Counted from the first letter of the stretch, positions 1 to 9,319 are shown. The stretch: 35,861 nt of DNA from Deltaproteobacteria bacterium (GCA_031264185.1 JAISEL010000015.1:1-35861), one strand, 5' to 3'. Program-made: numbers and translations. The notes: a model not told the origin generated them from the letters alone.

Positions 1-1482
1 CGAAACAAGTCGAAGTCCATTGGCAAGGTTGACGCTGAAAGCGGCAAGATGATTCCAAATTCCAATTACTGCGCTATGTTCAGCGTCACTCCTGAGATGC
101 CGGACATCAGCGTCTGGAGTTACGGGTACACCTATTTAGCGCAAAAGAGCTGCAGAGATATGGGATTACGGGGCTGCCTCCAAGAGACATTCGGGTCTCA
201 GACAGACGAGATTGTTGCGGTCGCTCTCTTTATGATCCGCAAAGGAAATGCTGTTGATGGCATTGATGACTGGCAGGCGCAAAACCTTATTCCAGGGCTT
301 CGAAAATCGCTGACATCACAGAGCTGCAGCAAACTCTTTGAGTCATTTAATCCTCAATAATTACATTGTTTCTTCAAAAAATGGGTAAAAAAGGCTTTGA
401 CAGATGATTCAATATGCTGCGATGTAACTTCAGTGTCATCGTACTCCAAAACAATCACTGACGTTGAGTTCGGCTATAACCGAGATGGTGAGGATTTACC
501 GCAATTCAACATTGGCATGTTCTGCGGTGAAAACAACAAACTGCCAATTTATTACAATCGATACAATGGAAGTCTTACGGACAAAACAAGTCTTTCTCAT
601 GTTCTGGCGAATGCAAAGTCTGTTGGAATTAATGGCGTTAAACTCGTGGTGGACGGTTGTTTTATCAGTCCTGAATGTTTTAAAAGTTTGAAAAATTTCT
701 GTAAATGTTTCACGGCAGGCATTCCTGCTTATCTTGAAATTTCTCAGAAAATGATTAATGCTCATATTATTGACATAGACAGATATCATGATAAACTTCC
801 TGAACAAGAAATTTTTTGTGTTGAGCAGCCGATTTCAATTCATGGAGTCAATGGAAAACTGATGCTATATTTCGATCCGCACAGCCATGCGCAATTGTGC
901 GGTGAACTGTCAGACCGTATTGAACAGCTTTCAGCGGAACTGTCCAGGCTAAAACGCTGCCCAAAAAACAGCCAGCAGCGTTATTCAAAGTATTTCACAC
1001 TAAAAAAGCATGGTAACAGCGATGAGTTTGATTTCCATGTTAACAATGGTGAAGTTGATAAATTAAGGCGGGGTAAAGGTTGTTTTCTTCTTTTTTCGTC
1101 AGATATGTCAGCAAAACCAGAAGACTCACTGTCTTATTACAGGGACAAAGATGCGGATGAAAAGCTTTTCGACCAAATTAAATTGGATATGGGAGGAGGC
1201 CATGTCCGCACTCACATCATACGCACTACTGATGGTAAAATATTCGTTACTTTCATAGCGCTGGCAATAAGATCATACATGCTTGGCAAACTCAGAAAAT
1301 ACATCAATTTGAATTCAACATCACTAAAAAAGTCACTCAACAAGTTGGAAAACATCATTGTCGTTCACACCGGCGGAAGTTGTAGATTCACGAAAGCTTT
1401 AACCAGGCAACAGAAAGATATTCTTGCACACTTCAACGCCGTTGCAGATATTGCCGCATCGCTGGATTCTTGTCTCCGCTAA
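1..1482 (+). pseudogene. IS1634-family (IS4-like) transposase, 5' end outside window, in-frame stop
   Basis: The reading frame is open from base 1 and runs to a stop at 1480-1482, with a single in-frame TAA at 358-360. Codons before it (KSIGKVDAESGK, then DEIVAVALFMI) and after it (FFKKWVKKALTDDS, GYNRDGEDLPQFNIG, LPIYYNRYNGS) follow the order of IS1634-type DDE transposases. The C-terminus (FIALAIRSYMLGKLRKY, then the tail to SLDSCLR) is also typical of the family. The N-terminal residues lie to the left of the window. One substitution (for example CAA to TAA) explains the break, because the frame is the same on both sides. A TTG at 397 could restart translation but would give a truncated protein. 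The gene is more AT-rich than the chromosomal genes to its right. No terminal repeat was identified. Family assignment is from remembered motifs. Confidence 0.8.
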
Positions 1483-1646
1483 TTTGGAGGGGAATTTAGG
1501 GGAATAATATATGGCGGTTTGTTTCAGCATGGGTTGGGCTGACCCCGGATTATTGGTTTTTTAATGATCCGGGCTGATTTTACTTACGGGGTAATAGTTC
1601 AAATGTGAGGCTTGTGATTTTACGGCCCGGACAGTGATTCGGACAG

Positions 1647-1676
1647 TTGACAAATATCACTCCGGTTTACTAAGAT
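1647..1676 (+). promoter_or_regulatory. Sigma-70 promoter of the riboswitch transcript
   Basis: A perfect -35 TTGACA (1647-1652) is followed after 18 bases by TAAGAT (1671-1676). The predicted start, around 1683, coincides with the first base of the riboswitch P1 stem, which supports the assignment. Confidence 0.6.
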
Positions 1677-1682
1677 TACTAC

Positions 1683-1852
1683 GATTTGAGCTGACGGAAC
1701 ACGGTTAAAATCCGTGGCGGACCCGCCGCTGTAAGTGGGGACTGAGGCCGCTTTCAGAGGAAATATTATGTTTTCTTTGGTCACTCGGGCATCATGGCCA
1801 GGGGAAGGCGGCGGCTTAGGGACGATCCACAAGCCAGAAGACCGCTCAAATC
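1683..1852 (+). promoter_or_regulatory. Cobalamin (B12) riboswitch aptamer
   Basis: The conserved adenosylcobalamin aptamer landmarks appear in order: GGAACACGGTTAAAATCCGT near 1696-1715, then CCGCCGCTGTAAG, a variable peripheral region, GGACGATCCACAAGCCAG, and the closing AAGCCAGAAGACCGCT near 1831-1846. The terminal P1 helix is perfect over 9 bp: GATTTGAGC (1683-1691) pairs with GCTCAAATC (1844-1852). An intrinsic terminator follows 70 bases later and a permease gene 135 bases later, so transcriptional control in which the ligand favours termination is the simplest reading. An antiterminator within 1853-1924 was not worked out. A covariance-model search against the Rfam cobalamin family would settle the boundaries. 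Confidence 0.92.
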
Positions 1853-1924
1853 GCCGGTACAGGCTGGTCTTCAAAGATATTGACTTAGCTTAAAGCCGGA
1901 ATTTTCAGGCGGCCACGGTAAAGA

Positions 1925-1955
1925 CCCCTTAATGTTAACTAAGGGGCTTTTTATT
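1925..1955 (+). terminator. Intrinsic terminator of the riboswitch expression platform
   Basis: CCCCTTA (1925-1931) pairs with TAAGGGG (1940-1946) across an 8-base loop and is followed by CTTTTTATT. It sits between the B12 aptamer and the permease start, which is the expected place for a riboswitch-controlled terminator. Confidence 0.85.
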
Positions 1956-1987
1956 GCCCTTAACGCTTTTTGTCCAGGGGGAAATTG

Positions 1988-3262
1988 ATGTTTGAGCTGA
2001 AAAACCACCAGACGAACGGTTTCATCGAAGTTACGGCCGGTCTGACCACCTTTTTTTCCATGGTTTATGTTCTGGCCGCCAATCCCATTATTTTGGCCGG
2101 AGCCGGTCTGCCGGTGGGTCCTGTTTTTACGGCTACTGTTTTAGGCACTATGGCTGCCACCTTAATCATGGCTCTTTACGCCAACCTGCCCTTCGCCGTG
2201 GCTCCGGGCATGGGTTTAAACGCTTTTTTTGTGGTCATGGTGACCCAGCTTCATTATTCCGTTGCCCAGAGTTTAACCGCAGTCTTAATTTCGGGCCTCA
2301 TTTTTGTTTTCCTTTCTTTATCACCGCTTAGGCAAAAAGTTTTAGACGAGATCCCGGTTTGTCTTCAGTATGCAGTCGGCGGCGGCATTGGTCTCATGAT
2401 TGCCTATATAGGCCTGCTTAACAGCGGGGTAGTTGTCTTTGACAGGGTCCCTGGTATCGGTAATTTAGGCTCAGGTTCGCCGCTTCTGGCTATTTGCGGC
2501 CTTTTGGTCACCGGAGTATTACTGGCCTTAAAGTTCCGGTTCGCCGTTTTAGCCGGCATACTTATTGCCACTGTTATAGGCCTGCCGCTGGGGGTAACCG
2601 AGACCAAGCCGTTACAGGGAGGATTTTTGTCCCTGCCGCCGAACCTGGAAGATCTGTTTTTTAATTTTGATTTTTCCGTCATTGGGTCCCTTGATTTCTG
2701 GAGTGTGATTATAGCCCTTCTAATGATGGAAATTGTGGACGGAATGGCCGGTTTTCTGGGGCTTTTTTCTATCATGGGCAGGGACCGGACTTATCGCCAT
2801 AAACTGGGCCGGGCTTTTGTGGCCGATTCTTTAGGGGTAGTGGCGGGCAGTGTTTTAGGCTTATCGCCCAATACCACTTACGGTGAGTCGGGCACGGGAG
2901 TCGCCGCCGGCGGCCGGACCGGACTTACGGCCCTGACTGTGGTTTTTGGCTTCGGCCTGGCTCTTTTTATGTCGCCTTTATTTTTAATGGTTCCGTCGGC
3001 GGCGGTGGCTCCGGCCTTGGTTGTAGTCGGTTTACTGATGCTCTATCCGACTGTCACGAAGATTGATTACCATGATGTAACCGACTCTTTTCCGGCTTTT
3101 GTGGTTATTGTAACCATAGCTTTAACCTGGCACATTTCCGATTCCCTGGCCCTTGGCTGGCTGGCTTATATGCTGATGAAGACAGTTTCCGGCCGGATTA
3201 GGGAACTGACTTTAACGGTCTGGCTCATTGGGATCATCTTTAGCTTTAAAATTTTTTACTGA
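1988..3262 (+). CDS. AzgA/NCS2-type purine nucleobase permease under B12 riboswitch control
   Basis: Integral inner-membrane protein of about 424 residues with a dozen or so hydrophobic segments. The N-terminal NGFIEVTAGLTTFFSMVYV, the APGMGLNAFF motif, and the late ESGTGVAAGGRTGLTA segment are hallmarks of the AzgA branch of NCS2 transporters, which import adenine, guanine or hypoxanthine by proton symport. The ATG at 1988 is chosen because AGGGGG lies 7 bases upstream; a TTG at 1970 would precede that site. The gene follows the B12 aptamer and terminator directly, so expression should fall when cobalamin is plentiful. That is unusual for a purine permease and raises the possibility that it takes up a cobamide lower-ligand base or precursor. 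The exact substrate cannot be read from sequence. The CCA-adding enzyme begins 35 bases downstream and may be cotranscribed. Confidence 0.88.
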   Translation: MFELKNHQTNGFIEVTAGLTTFFSMVYVLAANPIILAGAGLPVGPVFTATVLGTMAATLIMALYANLPFAVAPGMGLNAFFVVMVTQLHYSVAQSLTAVLISGLIFVFLSLSPLRQKVLDEIPVCLQYAVGGGIGLMIAYIGLLNSGVVVFDRVPGIGNLGSGSPLLAICGLLVTGVLLALKFRFAVLAGILIATVIGLPLGVTETKPLQGGFLSLPPNLEDLFFNFDFSVIGSLDFWSVIIALLMMEIVDGMAGFLGLFSIMGRDRTYRHKLGRAFVADSLGVVAGSVLGLSPNTTYGESGTGVAAGGRTGLTALTVVFGFGLALFMSPLFLMVPSAAVAPALVVVGLLMLYPTVTKIDYHDVTDSFPAFVVIVTIALTWHISDSLALGWLAYMLMKTVSGRIRELTLTVWLIGIIFSFKIFY

Positions 3263-3297
3263 TATAATGGCTTAAGGGGCGATTTTAAGTCATACCT

Positions 3298-4662
3298 ATG
3301 CCGATTAATATCATTTTAAAACTGGCCGAGAAGTTTAAAAGCCTTTCCGGCCGGCTTTTGCTGACCGGGGGCCAGGTCAGGGACAACATCCGGGCCGGGA
3401 CATTCAATTTCGGTCAGGTCAGGGGAGATTTCGATTTTCTGGCCTTGGGCCTGGATATGCAGAAGATACTGGCGGCGGCCAGGACAGTCGGTCCGGCCAG
3501 AGTTGTGGTCCGCAAGTCAGGGCCCTCCGGACAGCCTTCCTTAGTCCGCCTAAGGCAGGGCCCGGCGGGTTTTGACATAAGCCCTCCCAAAAGCTGCGGG
3601 GAGGTCGGTTTAGGGGATCTTGACCGGGTTTTGGAACAGGATGCTCTGGAGCGGGATTTTACGGTCAACAGCATTTATTATGATCCCTTGGACCGGAGAA
3701 TTTACGATCCATTAGGGGGAATGGAGTCTCTGGCCGCCAGAAGACTGGCTCTGTGTTCGTCCGAGGCGGTAGAAAAAGATCCTCTCCGCTTGCTGAGGGC
3801 CATGGTTTTAATTTCCCGCCGGGGTTTTACGGCTTCCGGGGCATTTTTAAAGACCGCTCAGGCAAGCCGGTCTCTTCTGAGCCGGGTAGCTCCGGATCGC
3901 TTCTGGCCGGAGTGGCGGCGCTGGTCTCTGGCCGGGCAGCCTCATCTGGGTCTTTGGTTTTTATGGGAAACCGGACTCATTAAATTTTGGCCCTCCTTAG
4001 CCAAATTAGCCGATGTTCCCCAGGTCCGGCGCTTTCATCCGGAAGGGGATGCCTTTAAACACACGGTTTTGGTGGTTCAGGCTATGTCGGAATTAAGGCT
4101 GCCGGAGCCGGAACGCCGGGCGCATCTGACTCTGGCCGCCCTTCTCCACGACATAGGTAAACCTGTTGTTATAAAGTTCAATGAATACGGAAAACCGATT
4201 ACCTCCGGTCATTCCTCGGCCGGGGTGGCGGTGGCCCGTGACTTTTTAAGATCCGTCCGGGCTCCGGAAGAAATAGTGAAAAAGGTAGCCAGACTGGTCC
4301 GCTGGCACATGGAACTGGCCTTTAAACCCATCACCGGGCCGGATTTAAGAGCTGTGGCGAGAAAACTTGAGCCTTACGCCGATTTGGTCGATTTCTGGGC
4401 CGTTTCCGCCGCTGACTGGAACGGCCGAAGACCCCTGTTTGAAATGTATCCCTACTCTTTAGCCGAGTTTTTAGAACCGGTGGCCGGGGAAATTAAAGCT
4501 GCCAGACCGCCTTTAGACGGGGCGGACTTAATCAGGCTGTGCAATTTTTCGCCCGGTCCGGAAATAGGTCAGGCCCTTAAAAAACTGGCCCGGGCTTATG
4601 ATTCCGGGGAAGTAAAAACACACGGCGAAGCTTTGGAATTTGTCAGACGAAAAGACGGCTGA
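3298..4662 (+). CDS. cca: CCA-adding enzyme / poly(A) polymerase family tRNA nucleotidyltransferase with HD domain
   Basis: A 454-residue cytosolic enzyme that builds or repairs the 3'-CCA of tRNA from CTP and ATP. The nucleotidyltransferase head is clear: GGQVRD at residues 24-29, the metal-binding DFD at 44-46, ERDFTVNS at 118-125, DPLGG at 137-141 and DPLRLLRA at 161-168. The second half carries an HD domain with LLHDIGKP (His284, Asp285), as in the CCA enzymes with 2',3'-cyclic phosphodiesterase or phosphatase activity. The ATG at 3298 has only a weak, distant Shine-Dalgarno (AAGGGG about 16 bases away). It lies 35 bases behind the permease and probably shares its transcript, which would put it partly under B12 control unless a promoter sits in the short gap. 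A-adding or poly(A) polymerase specificity cannot be excluded. Confidence 0.88.
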   Translation: MPINIILKLAEKFKSLSGRLLLTGGQVRDNIRAGTFNFGQVRGDFDFLALGLDMQKILAAARTVGPARVVVRKSGPSGQPSLVRLRQGPAGFDISPPKSCGEVGLGDLDRVLEQDALERDFTVNSIYYDPLDRRIYDPLGGMESLAARRLALCSSEAVEKDPLRLLRAMVLISRRGFTASGAFLKTAQASRSLLSRVAPDRFWPEWRRWSLAGQPHLGLWFLWETGLIKFWPSLAKLADVPQVRRFHPEGDAFKHTVLVVQAMSELRLPEPERRAHLTLAALLHDIGKPVVIKFNEYGKPITSGHSSAGVAVARDFLRSVRAPEEIVKKVARLVRWHMELAFKPITGPDLRAVARKLEPYADLVDFWAVSAADWNGRRPLFEMYPYSLAEFLEPVAGEIKAARPPLDGADLIRLCNFSPGPEIGQALKKLARAYDSGEVKTHGEALEFVRRKDG

Positions 4663-4815
4663 GGTTTTGGGCCGGCATTTTTGCTGCCTGCTGATTTTTT
4701 CAGGCGGCATATGCAGGTAATTATTTGGATTACCTCAAACGGTTTTAGGCCAAGCAAAAAGGTTCGGCCGACGGCCGGTTTGTCTTAGACCCCTGATTTT
4801 AGGCGATAGGTATTT

Positions 4816-5888
4816 TTAGTTGACAGGAACACTTCTTTCTGAAATGTCCGATACGTTCCAAGGCTGATTATCAGCAATTCCATCGGTCACTGCTGGCAGT
4901 ATCCTTTTATTTTATTGTCTGAGTGACTGCCTAAGAACTATTGATTAGTGCGAAATTATGTCAAAGGATATGAAGACAAAGTTTTGTGTTCAGGTGCCGA
5001 AGAGATCCGGCACTGGTGCGCTTTATGTAAAAAATATCAATGATGCTGCTTGGAGACCAGCTTAAGCGAGCTTTAACGCTGTCCTCAGTCCCAAAACACT
5101 GCGTTCAGTTTTGTTGACAACCCGGCCTTTTTCCTGGTCTCCCTGGCCAGCCGCGCAATTTTAAAGGTCACTGTCAATTGCGTTCTTGGGACTAGCTGAA
5201 CATCCTCGTTTTCCCGGGTGCGGGACAGGTTCTTCATGAGAAAACTCTTCCTCAGGCCCAGCAGGGTAAGGATAAGTTCATCGCTCAAGAAAAGCGGTTT
5301 TCCTCCCGGAAAAGACTTGTTGAGTCCTTGAATCATCTTACCGGCGTCCTCCAGGCAGTGCCTGCCGGCGCGGAAATTTGCTGTAAGGCGGCCTTGAAGT
5401 TTCTATGGCTGTCCGGCTCCGGGCCTCTCCAGGCCCTTGCTCAAGCTCTTCTTCGTCGTCAGCAGCCGTTTCTTTTTCACAAACGTCCAAAGCTCATCAA
5501 GCTGGACTTCCGTCAACTGGAGAGAAGACATCAGTCCGCTGAAGACTTTTCGGCAGTGTTCTCCGACTTTGATGATAACCTGACTTACAGCGGCATTGCT
5601 GATGCCGACTGAACGGGCTGTGGCTCTAACGCCTAAACCTTCTGCGGCAAGATGGATCACCATATGCACCTGTTCAGTGGAAAGATGAGTGCCAAACAAA
5701 GGGGATTTCCGGGTAGAGGCAAAACGTTTCCCGCAGGTCCGGCAGTAAAGGAGGTCTTTATCATGGTTCTTCCCGTATTTGCCTCTGAAGGCAATATTGC
5801 TGCCCTCAGTCTTCCCGAAATCCACACAATCCTTGTTAGGACAAGAGGCTTCCTGAACATCCGCCATAGTTACAGCTCCCAAGGTCAA
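4816..5888 (-). pseudogene. Frameshifted IS1-like transposase (zinc ribbon, HTH, DDE)
   Basis: Read leftwards, the first 161 codons are intact: a zinc ribbon (CPNKDC ... CRTCGKRF), a helix-turn-helix (LGVRATARSVGISNAAVSQ) and the first catalytic segment VQLDELWTFVKKK. Just after the lysine run the frame is lost. Further family blocks appear in different frames: GRHCLEDAGKMIQGL and KPLFLSDEL (near 5285-5360), QLVPRTQLTV (near 5170), SPSSIIDIFYIKRTS (near 5040), and the usual C-terminal proline-to-tryptophan block PAVTDGIADNQPWNVSDI (near 4845), ending at TAA 4816-4818. At least four frameshifts or stops are needed to join them, so the gene is dead. Total length (about 350 codons) matches single-ORF IS1-type transposases with a zinc ribbon. 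The subgroup is not certain. Confidence 0.75.
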
Positions 5889-6028
5889 AATTTGACTATA
5901 ACTTTAACCTTGAGAATAAATTCTGTCAACTAATAATACCCGTCACCGCTTTTTCCGGAGATCTTAGAAAAAAATCCGGGCAGATTGAAAATTTTTCTAA
6001 TTTTGGTTTTAAAAACTGGGGGGCAATT

Positions 6029-6057
6029 TTGCTTTAATCCCGGCTCTTTAGTATAGT
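6029..6057 (+). promoter_or_regulatory. Putative sigma-70 promoter for purA
   Basis: TTGCTT (6029-6034), 17-base spacer, TATAGT (6052-6057). The start would be near 6064, giving a leader of about 60 bases. The leader contains a small hairpin (TTTCCC with GGGGAAA) before the GAGG ribosome-binding site. Confidence 0.5.
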
Positions 6058-6125
6058 TATTGAGAACGGAATTTCCCTGTTTTTGGGGAAAAACTCCTGA
6101 CCAGACCAATTTGAGGCGTTTTTTT

Positions 6126-7415
6126 ATGACCAATGTGGCTATAGTGGGCACCCAATGGGGCGACGAGGGTAAAGGTAAGGTCGTTGATCTTTTAAGTGAG
6201 AACGCTGACCTCATAGTCCGGTTCCAGGGCGGTAATAATGCCGGGCACACTCTGGTGGTGGACGGGCAGAGTTATGCTCTCCATTCCGTACCCTCCGGTA
6301 TCCTGCGTCCGGGCAAAATTTCAGTCGTCGCCTCCGGGGTGGTTGTTGATCCGGAAGAACTGATTCTGGAGATAAAGGCTCTGACCCAAAGGGGCGTCCG
6401 GATCACTCCGGAGAACCTTAAAATCTCCGAAAAAGCCCACATGATTCTGCCTTATCACCGGCTTTTAGATGCTTTAAGAGAAGGGGCCAAAGGGGGCCTT
6501 AAGATCGGGACAACCGGCCGGGGCATAGGGCCGGCTTACGAAGATAAGGCGGCCCGGACCGGTCTTCGCTTAGTGGATCTAAGAAATCCGGCCGCTTTGG
6601 CCGGGAAAATAAAACTGGCCTTAAGGGAGAAAAACTGCCTTTTCGAGCATCTGTACGGCCAAAAGCCCTTAAATGCCGATGATTTAACAAAAAGGGCCGT
6701 CTCCTGGAGCGCATTTTTAACGCCTTTTTTAACCGATACTTATTTAACCATCCAGGACGCCCAAGGGCGAAACCGAAATATCCTGTTTGAAGGGGCTCAG
6801 GGGGTTCAGCTGGATGTGGACCACGGCACTTACCCTTATGTGACCAGCTCCAATCCCACCGCCGGAGCCGTCGCCGTGGGCACGGGACTGGCTCCCAAAG
6901 ATCTTCAAAATGTTATGGGACTGGTTAAAGCCTACACAAGCCGGGTCGGAGAAGGGCCTTTTTTAACCGAGCTGTCTGACGACATCGGCCAGAAAATAAG
7001 AGACACAGGCCTGGAATACGGCACCACGACCGGTCGGCCCAGAAGGTGCGGCTGGCTGGATACGGTTCCGGTAAGGGCGGCCGTAAAACTGTGCGGAATT
7101 GACCGGGTGGCAGTCATGAAGCTGGACGTTTTAAGGGGTCTTGATGAACTAAAGATAGGCACAAAGTACCTTTTAGACGGCCGGGAAATAGATTGGGTCC
7201 CGGCCGATTTAGACATCCTGGCCCGCTGCCGGCCGGTTTATAAGACAGTGCCCGGATTTGCCGAAGATATCCGGGGAGCAAAGAAATTAGAAGACCTGCC
7301 CCGGGCGGCCCGGGTTTATCTGGATCTTCTGGAGGAACTTTTAGGTGTACCTGCGGCTTTAATTTCAGTGGGACCGGACCGGGAGGCAACTATAGTTCTC
7401 CATCAATACTTCTGA
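6126..7415 (+). CDS. purA: Adenylosuccinate synthetase
   Basis: Catalyses GTP-dependent joining of IMP and aspartate, the first committed step from IMP to AMP, in the cytosol. The 429-residue protein starts MTNVAIVGTQWGDEGKGK, with the P-loop-like GDEGKGK and catalytic Asp13 and His41 at the same positions as in the E. coli enzyme. Other signatures are FQGGNNAGHT, the central GTTGRGIGPAYEDK, FEGAQGVQLDVDHGTYPYVT, and GTTTGRPRRCGWLD. It ends in a normal C-terminus (ISVGPDREATI). The ATG at 6126 is preferred over an in-frame codon at 6060 because the family N-terminus begins here and GAGG lies at 6113-6116. It appears to be transcribed alone from a promoter near 6029. No disabling change was seen. 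Confidence 0.97.
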   Translation: MTNVAIVGTQWGDEGKGKVVDLLSENADLIVRFQGGNNAGHTLVVDGQSYALHSVPSGILRPGKISVVASGVVVDPEELILEIKALTQRGVRITPENLKISEKAHMILPYHRLLDALREGAKGGLKIGTTGRGIGPAYEDKAARTGLRLVDLRNPAALAGKIKLALREKNCLFEHLYGQKPLNADDLTKRAVSWSAFLTPFLTDTYLTIQDAQGRNRNILFEGAQGVQLDVDHGTYPYVTSSNPTAGAVAVGTGLAPKDLQNVMGLVKAYTSRVGEGPFLTELSDDIGQKIRDTGLEYGTTTGRPRRCGWLDTVPVRAAVKLCGIDRVAVMKLDVLRGLDELKIGTKYLLDGREIDWVPADLDILARCRPVYKTVPGFAEDIRGAKKLEDLPRAARVYLDLLEELLGVPAALISVGPDREATIVLHQYF

Positions 7416-7582
7416 TCATAATTGGCTTAACCTCCAATCTTCCGGTAAGGCTGTTCCTCTCTTAAACCGGCTAAAACTATAGAAAAATGTAAATTTTCCT
7501 GATTTTCAGAGTAATTGGGTTATAATATCTTATAAATCCGTAAGCTTTAAGCTTTCGGCTGTTATCACCGGGGGGCCCGATT

Positions 7583-9319
7583 ATGGGTTTAGAAAAAAAC
7601 CGAGCGGGCGAGCTTCAGGCCAAACTGGACATTTATAAAAGCACACTGACCGAGATTTATGAGCGCTATGACCAGAAACTGGAAGAACTCTCCCTGGTCC
7701 GGCGGGTAGGCGACGCATTAAGAGCGGCTTTGACGGTCGAGTCTTTGGCTCAGGCCCTGATGGCTGTGGTGGCCCATGAAGTGGAAGTGGACCGGGTGAG
7801 TTTACTTTTAAGAGACTCGGGCACGGACATTTTATATTTAAGAGCCGCCTATTTCTCAGACAAAGAAGAATTTGCCTTTTACCGGGAAAATGCCGTTCCC
7901 TGGCCTAAAACCACCCAAAACCAGCAAACTGCCGACGAAATTACGGCTTCGGAAACAGAGGGCTTAAAAGTCCGGAGCATCCCCAGGGCCGATTCGACTT
8001 TAGATCCCCTGAGTTCCGAAGTTAATGATTCAAGGGCTCTGGCCGTAGTCTCTCTGGTCGTGCATAACCGTTCCCTGGGGCTTTTGGTCCTCTCCAGGCC
8101 GCTGGGCCGGGAATTTACGCCCGAAAACGAGCGGATGCTCAGTATTATGGCCGATCAGGCCAGCGCGGCTCTGTCCAATGTCCTGCTCTTTGACGATCTC
8201 TCCCGAACGAATTTAAAACTCATCACTTCGGAAAAAAGAGCCCGGGACACTTCCGATTATTTAGAGCGTCTTTTAGAAACCGCCAATGACGCCATCTTAA
8301 TTCTGGACAGTCAGGGCCGGGTTATTTACGCCAACCGGAAAGCCGGCCAGTGGGGCTGGAGCCCGTCCCGGCTTCTGGGTCAGCAGTTCCGGCTTTTTTT
8401 GGAAGACGCTCGGGAACTGGTCGGCTGGGAACCTTTAACCCCCCCGCCGGTGGACCGGATTATAGAGGCCGGACTGAAAGCTGCTTCCGGGGAAAGAAGG
8501 ATTGTTTTAATCTCCACCTCCCAGGCGGCAGGGTCGCCTGCTGTCGGCGGACAGGAGCCGGAGAGTTCATCGTGGATGCTCATGATTTCCGATGTTACCG
8601 AAAGAAGACAGCTGGAACGGCAGTTGCTGCACTCGGAAAAGCTGGCTTCTATAGGCTTGCTGGCAGCCGGCGTGGCCCACGAAATCGGCAATCCTCTGTC
8701 GGCTATCTCCGGTTATGCTCAGATTTTATCCGACGGGGTGGAAGACGAAACGGAAAGAAAGGAATATCTCTCGGCCGTTTTGAATCAGACAGGGCGGATA
8801 CAGAAGATTTTAAGGGAACTTTTAGATTATTCCCGTCCTTCCCAGGGCCTGTCGGAAGAACTTAACTTAGCCGAACATCTGCCCAGAATTATGGGTATGC
8901 TGGGAGCCCAGAGAGGCTTATCCAGGGTTAAGGTTATTTTTGATTTTGATGAAAATGAAAGATACAGCGTGACCATGGACCGGGATCATTTTACTCAGGT
9001 CGTTATTATTATTGCTTTAAATGCGGCCCAGGCCATGGACCAGCAGACCCAGCCGCCGCCGGCTTTAACCCTTGGCTTAAAAAAAGAATCAGGGGAAGTT
9101 GTCTTAAAAATTGCCGACAACGGACCCGGCATGAGTCCGGAAATAAAAAAACGGGTCTTTGACCCCTTCTTTACCACCAAAGCTCCTGGTCAGGGCACGG
9201 GACTTGGTCTGGCTATCTGTCAGCGGATAGTGGACAGCTACCGAGGCCGCCTGGAACTGACGACCGCCCCGGATCAGGGGGCGTTATTTACAATTTACTT
9301 TAAGGCCAGCCAGCCATGA
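7583..9319 (+). CDS. Cytosolic GAF-PAS sensor histidine kinase (NtrB-like)
   Basis: A 578-residue kinase with no membrane segment, so it should sense a cytosolic or diffusible signal. Order: short N-terminal coiled coil (1-45), GAF domain (about 45-205), coiled linker, PAS domain (about 225-340, ETANDAILILDSQGRVIYAN), HisKA with AGVAHEIGNPLSAISGYAQ (phospho-acceptor His366), and a C-terminal HATPase with an ALNAAQAM N-box, ADNGPGM and GTGLGLAICQ. The start has a GGGG-rich site just upstream, and TATAAT at 7521-7526 is a possible -10 element with no convincing -35. Its stop overlaps the start of the sigma-54 regulator (ATGA), so the two form a co-translated two-component pair. The signal is not evident, and the low-complexity insert near 110-150 inside the GAF region is unusual. 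Confidence 0.92.
   Translation: MGLEKNRAGELQAKLDIYKSTLTEIYERYDQKLEELSLVRRVGDALRAALTVESLAQALMAVVAHEVEVDRVSLLLRDSGTDILYLRAAYFSDKEEFAFYRENAVPWPKTTQNQQTADEITASETEGLKVRSIPRADSTLDPLSSEVNDSRALAVVSLVVHNRSLGLLVLSRPLGREFTPENERMLSIMADQASAALSNVLLFDDLSRTNLKLITSEKRARDTSDYLERLLETANDAILILDSQGRVIYANRKAGQWGWSPSRLLGQQFRLFLEDARELVGWEPLTPPPVDRIIEAGLKAASGERRIVLISTSQAAGSPAVGGQEPESSSWMLMISDVTERRQLERQLLHSEKLASIGLLAAGVAHEIGNPLSAISGYAQILSDGVEDETERKEYLSAVLNQTGRIQKILRELLDYSRPSQGLSEELNLAEHLPRIMGMLGAQRGLSRVKVIFDFDENERYSVTMDRDHFTQVVIIIALNAAQAMDQQTQPPPALTLGLKKESGEVVLKIADNGPGMSPEIKKRVFDPFFTTKAPGQGTGLGLAICQRIVDSYRGRLELTTAPDQGALFTIYFKASQP

Noticed and set aside
358-360. Possible recoding of the TAA stop in the IS1634-like transposase
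   Set aside because: Nothing nearby suggests recoding, and other transposases here are also broken; a nonsense mutation is simpler.
1620-1874. Reverse-strand 84-codon frame
   Set aside because: It lies entirely over the B12 aptamer; the RNA structure explains the sequence.
4958-5065. Forward 35-codon frame starting ATG 4958
   Set aside because: It is antisense to the C-terminal remains of the IS1-like transposase, and no ribosome-binding site is present.
5440-5500. Programmed frameshift at the A-rich lysine run of the IS1-like transposase
   Set aside because: Several further frame breaks follow downstream, so this is decay, not a single programmed shift.
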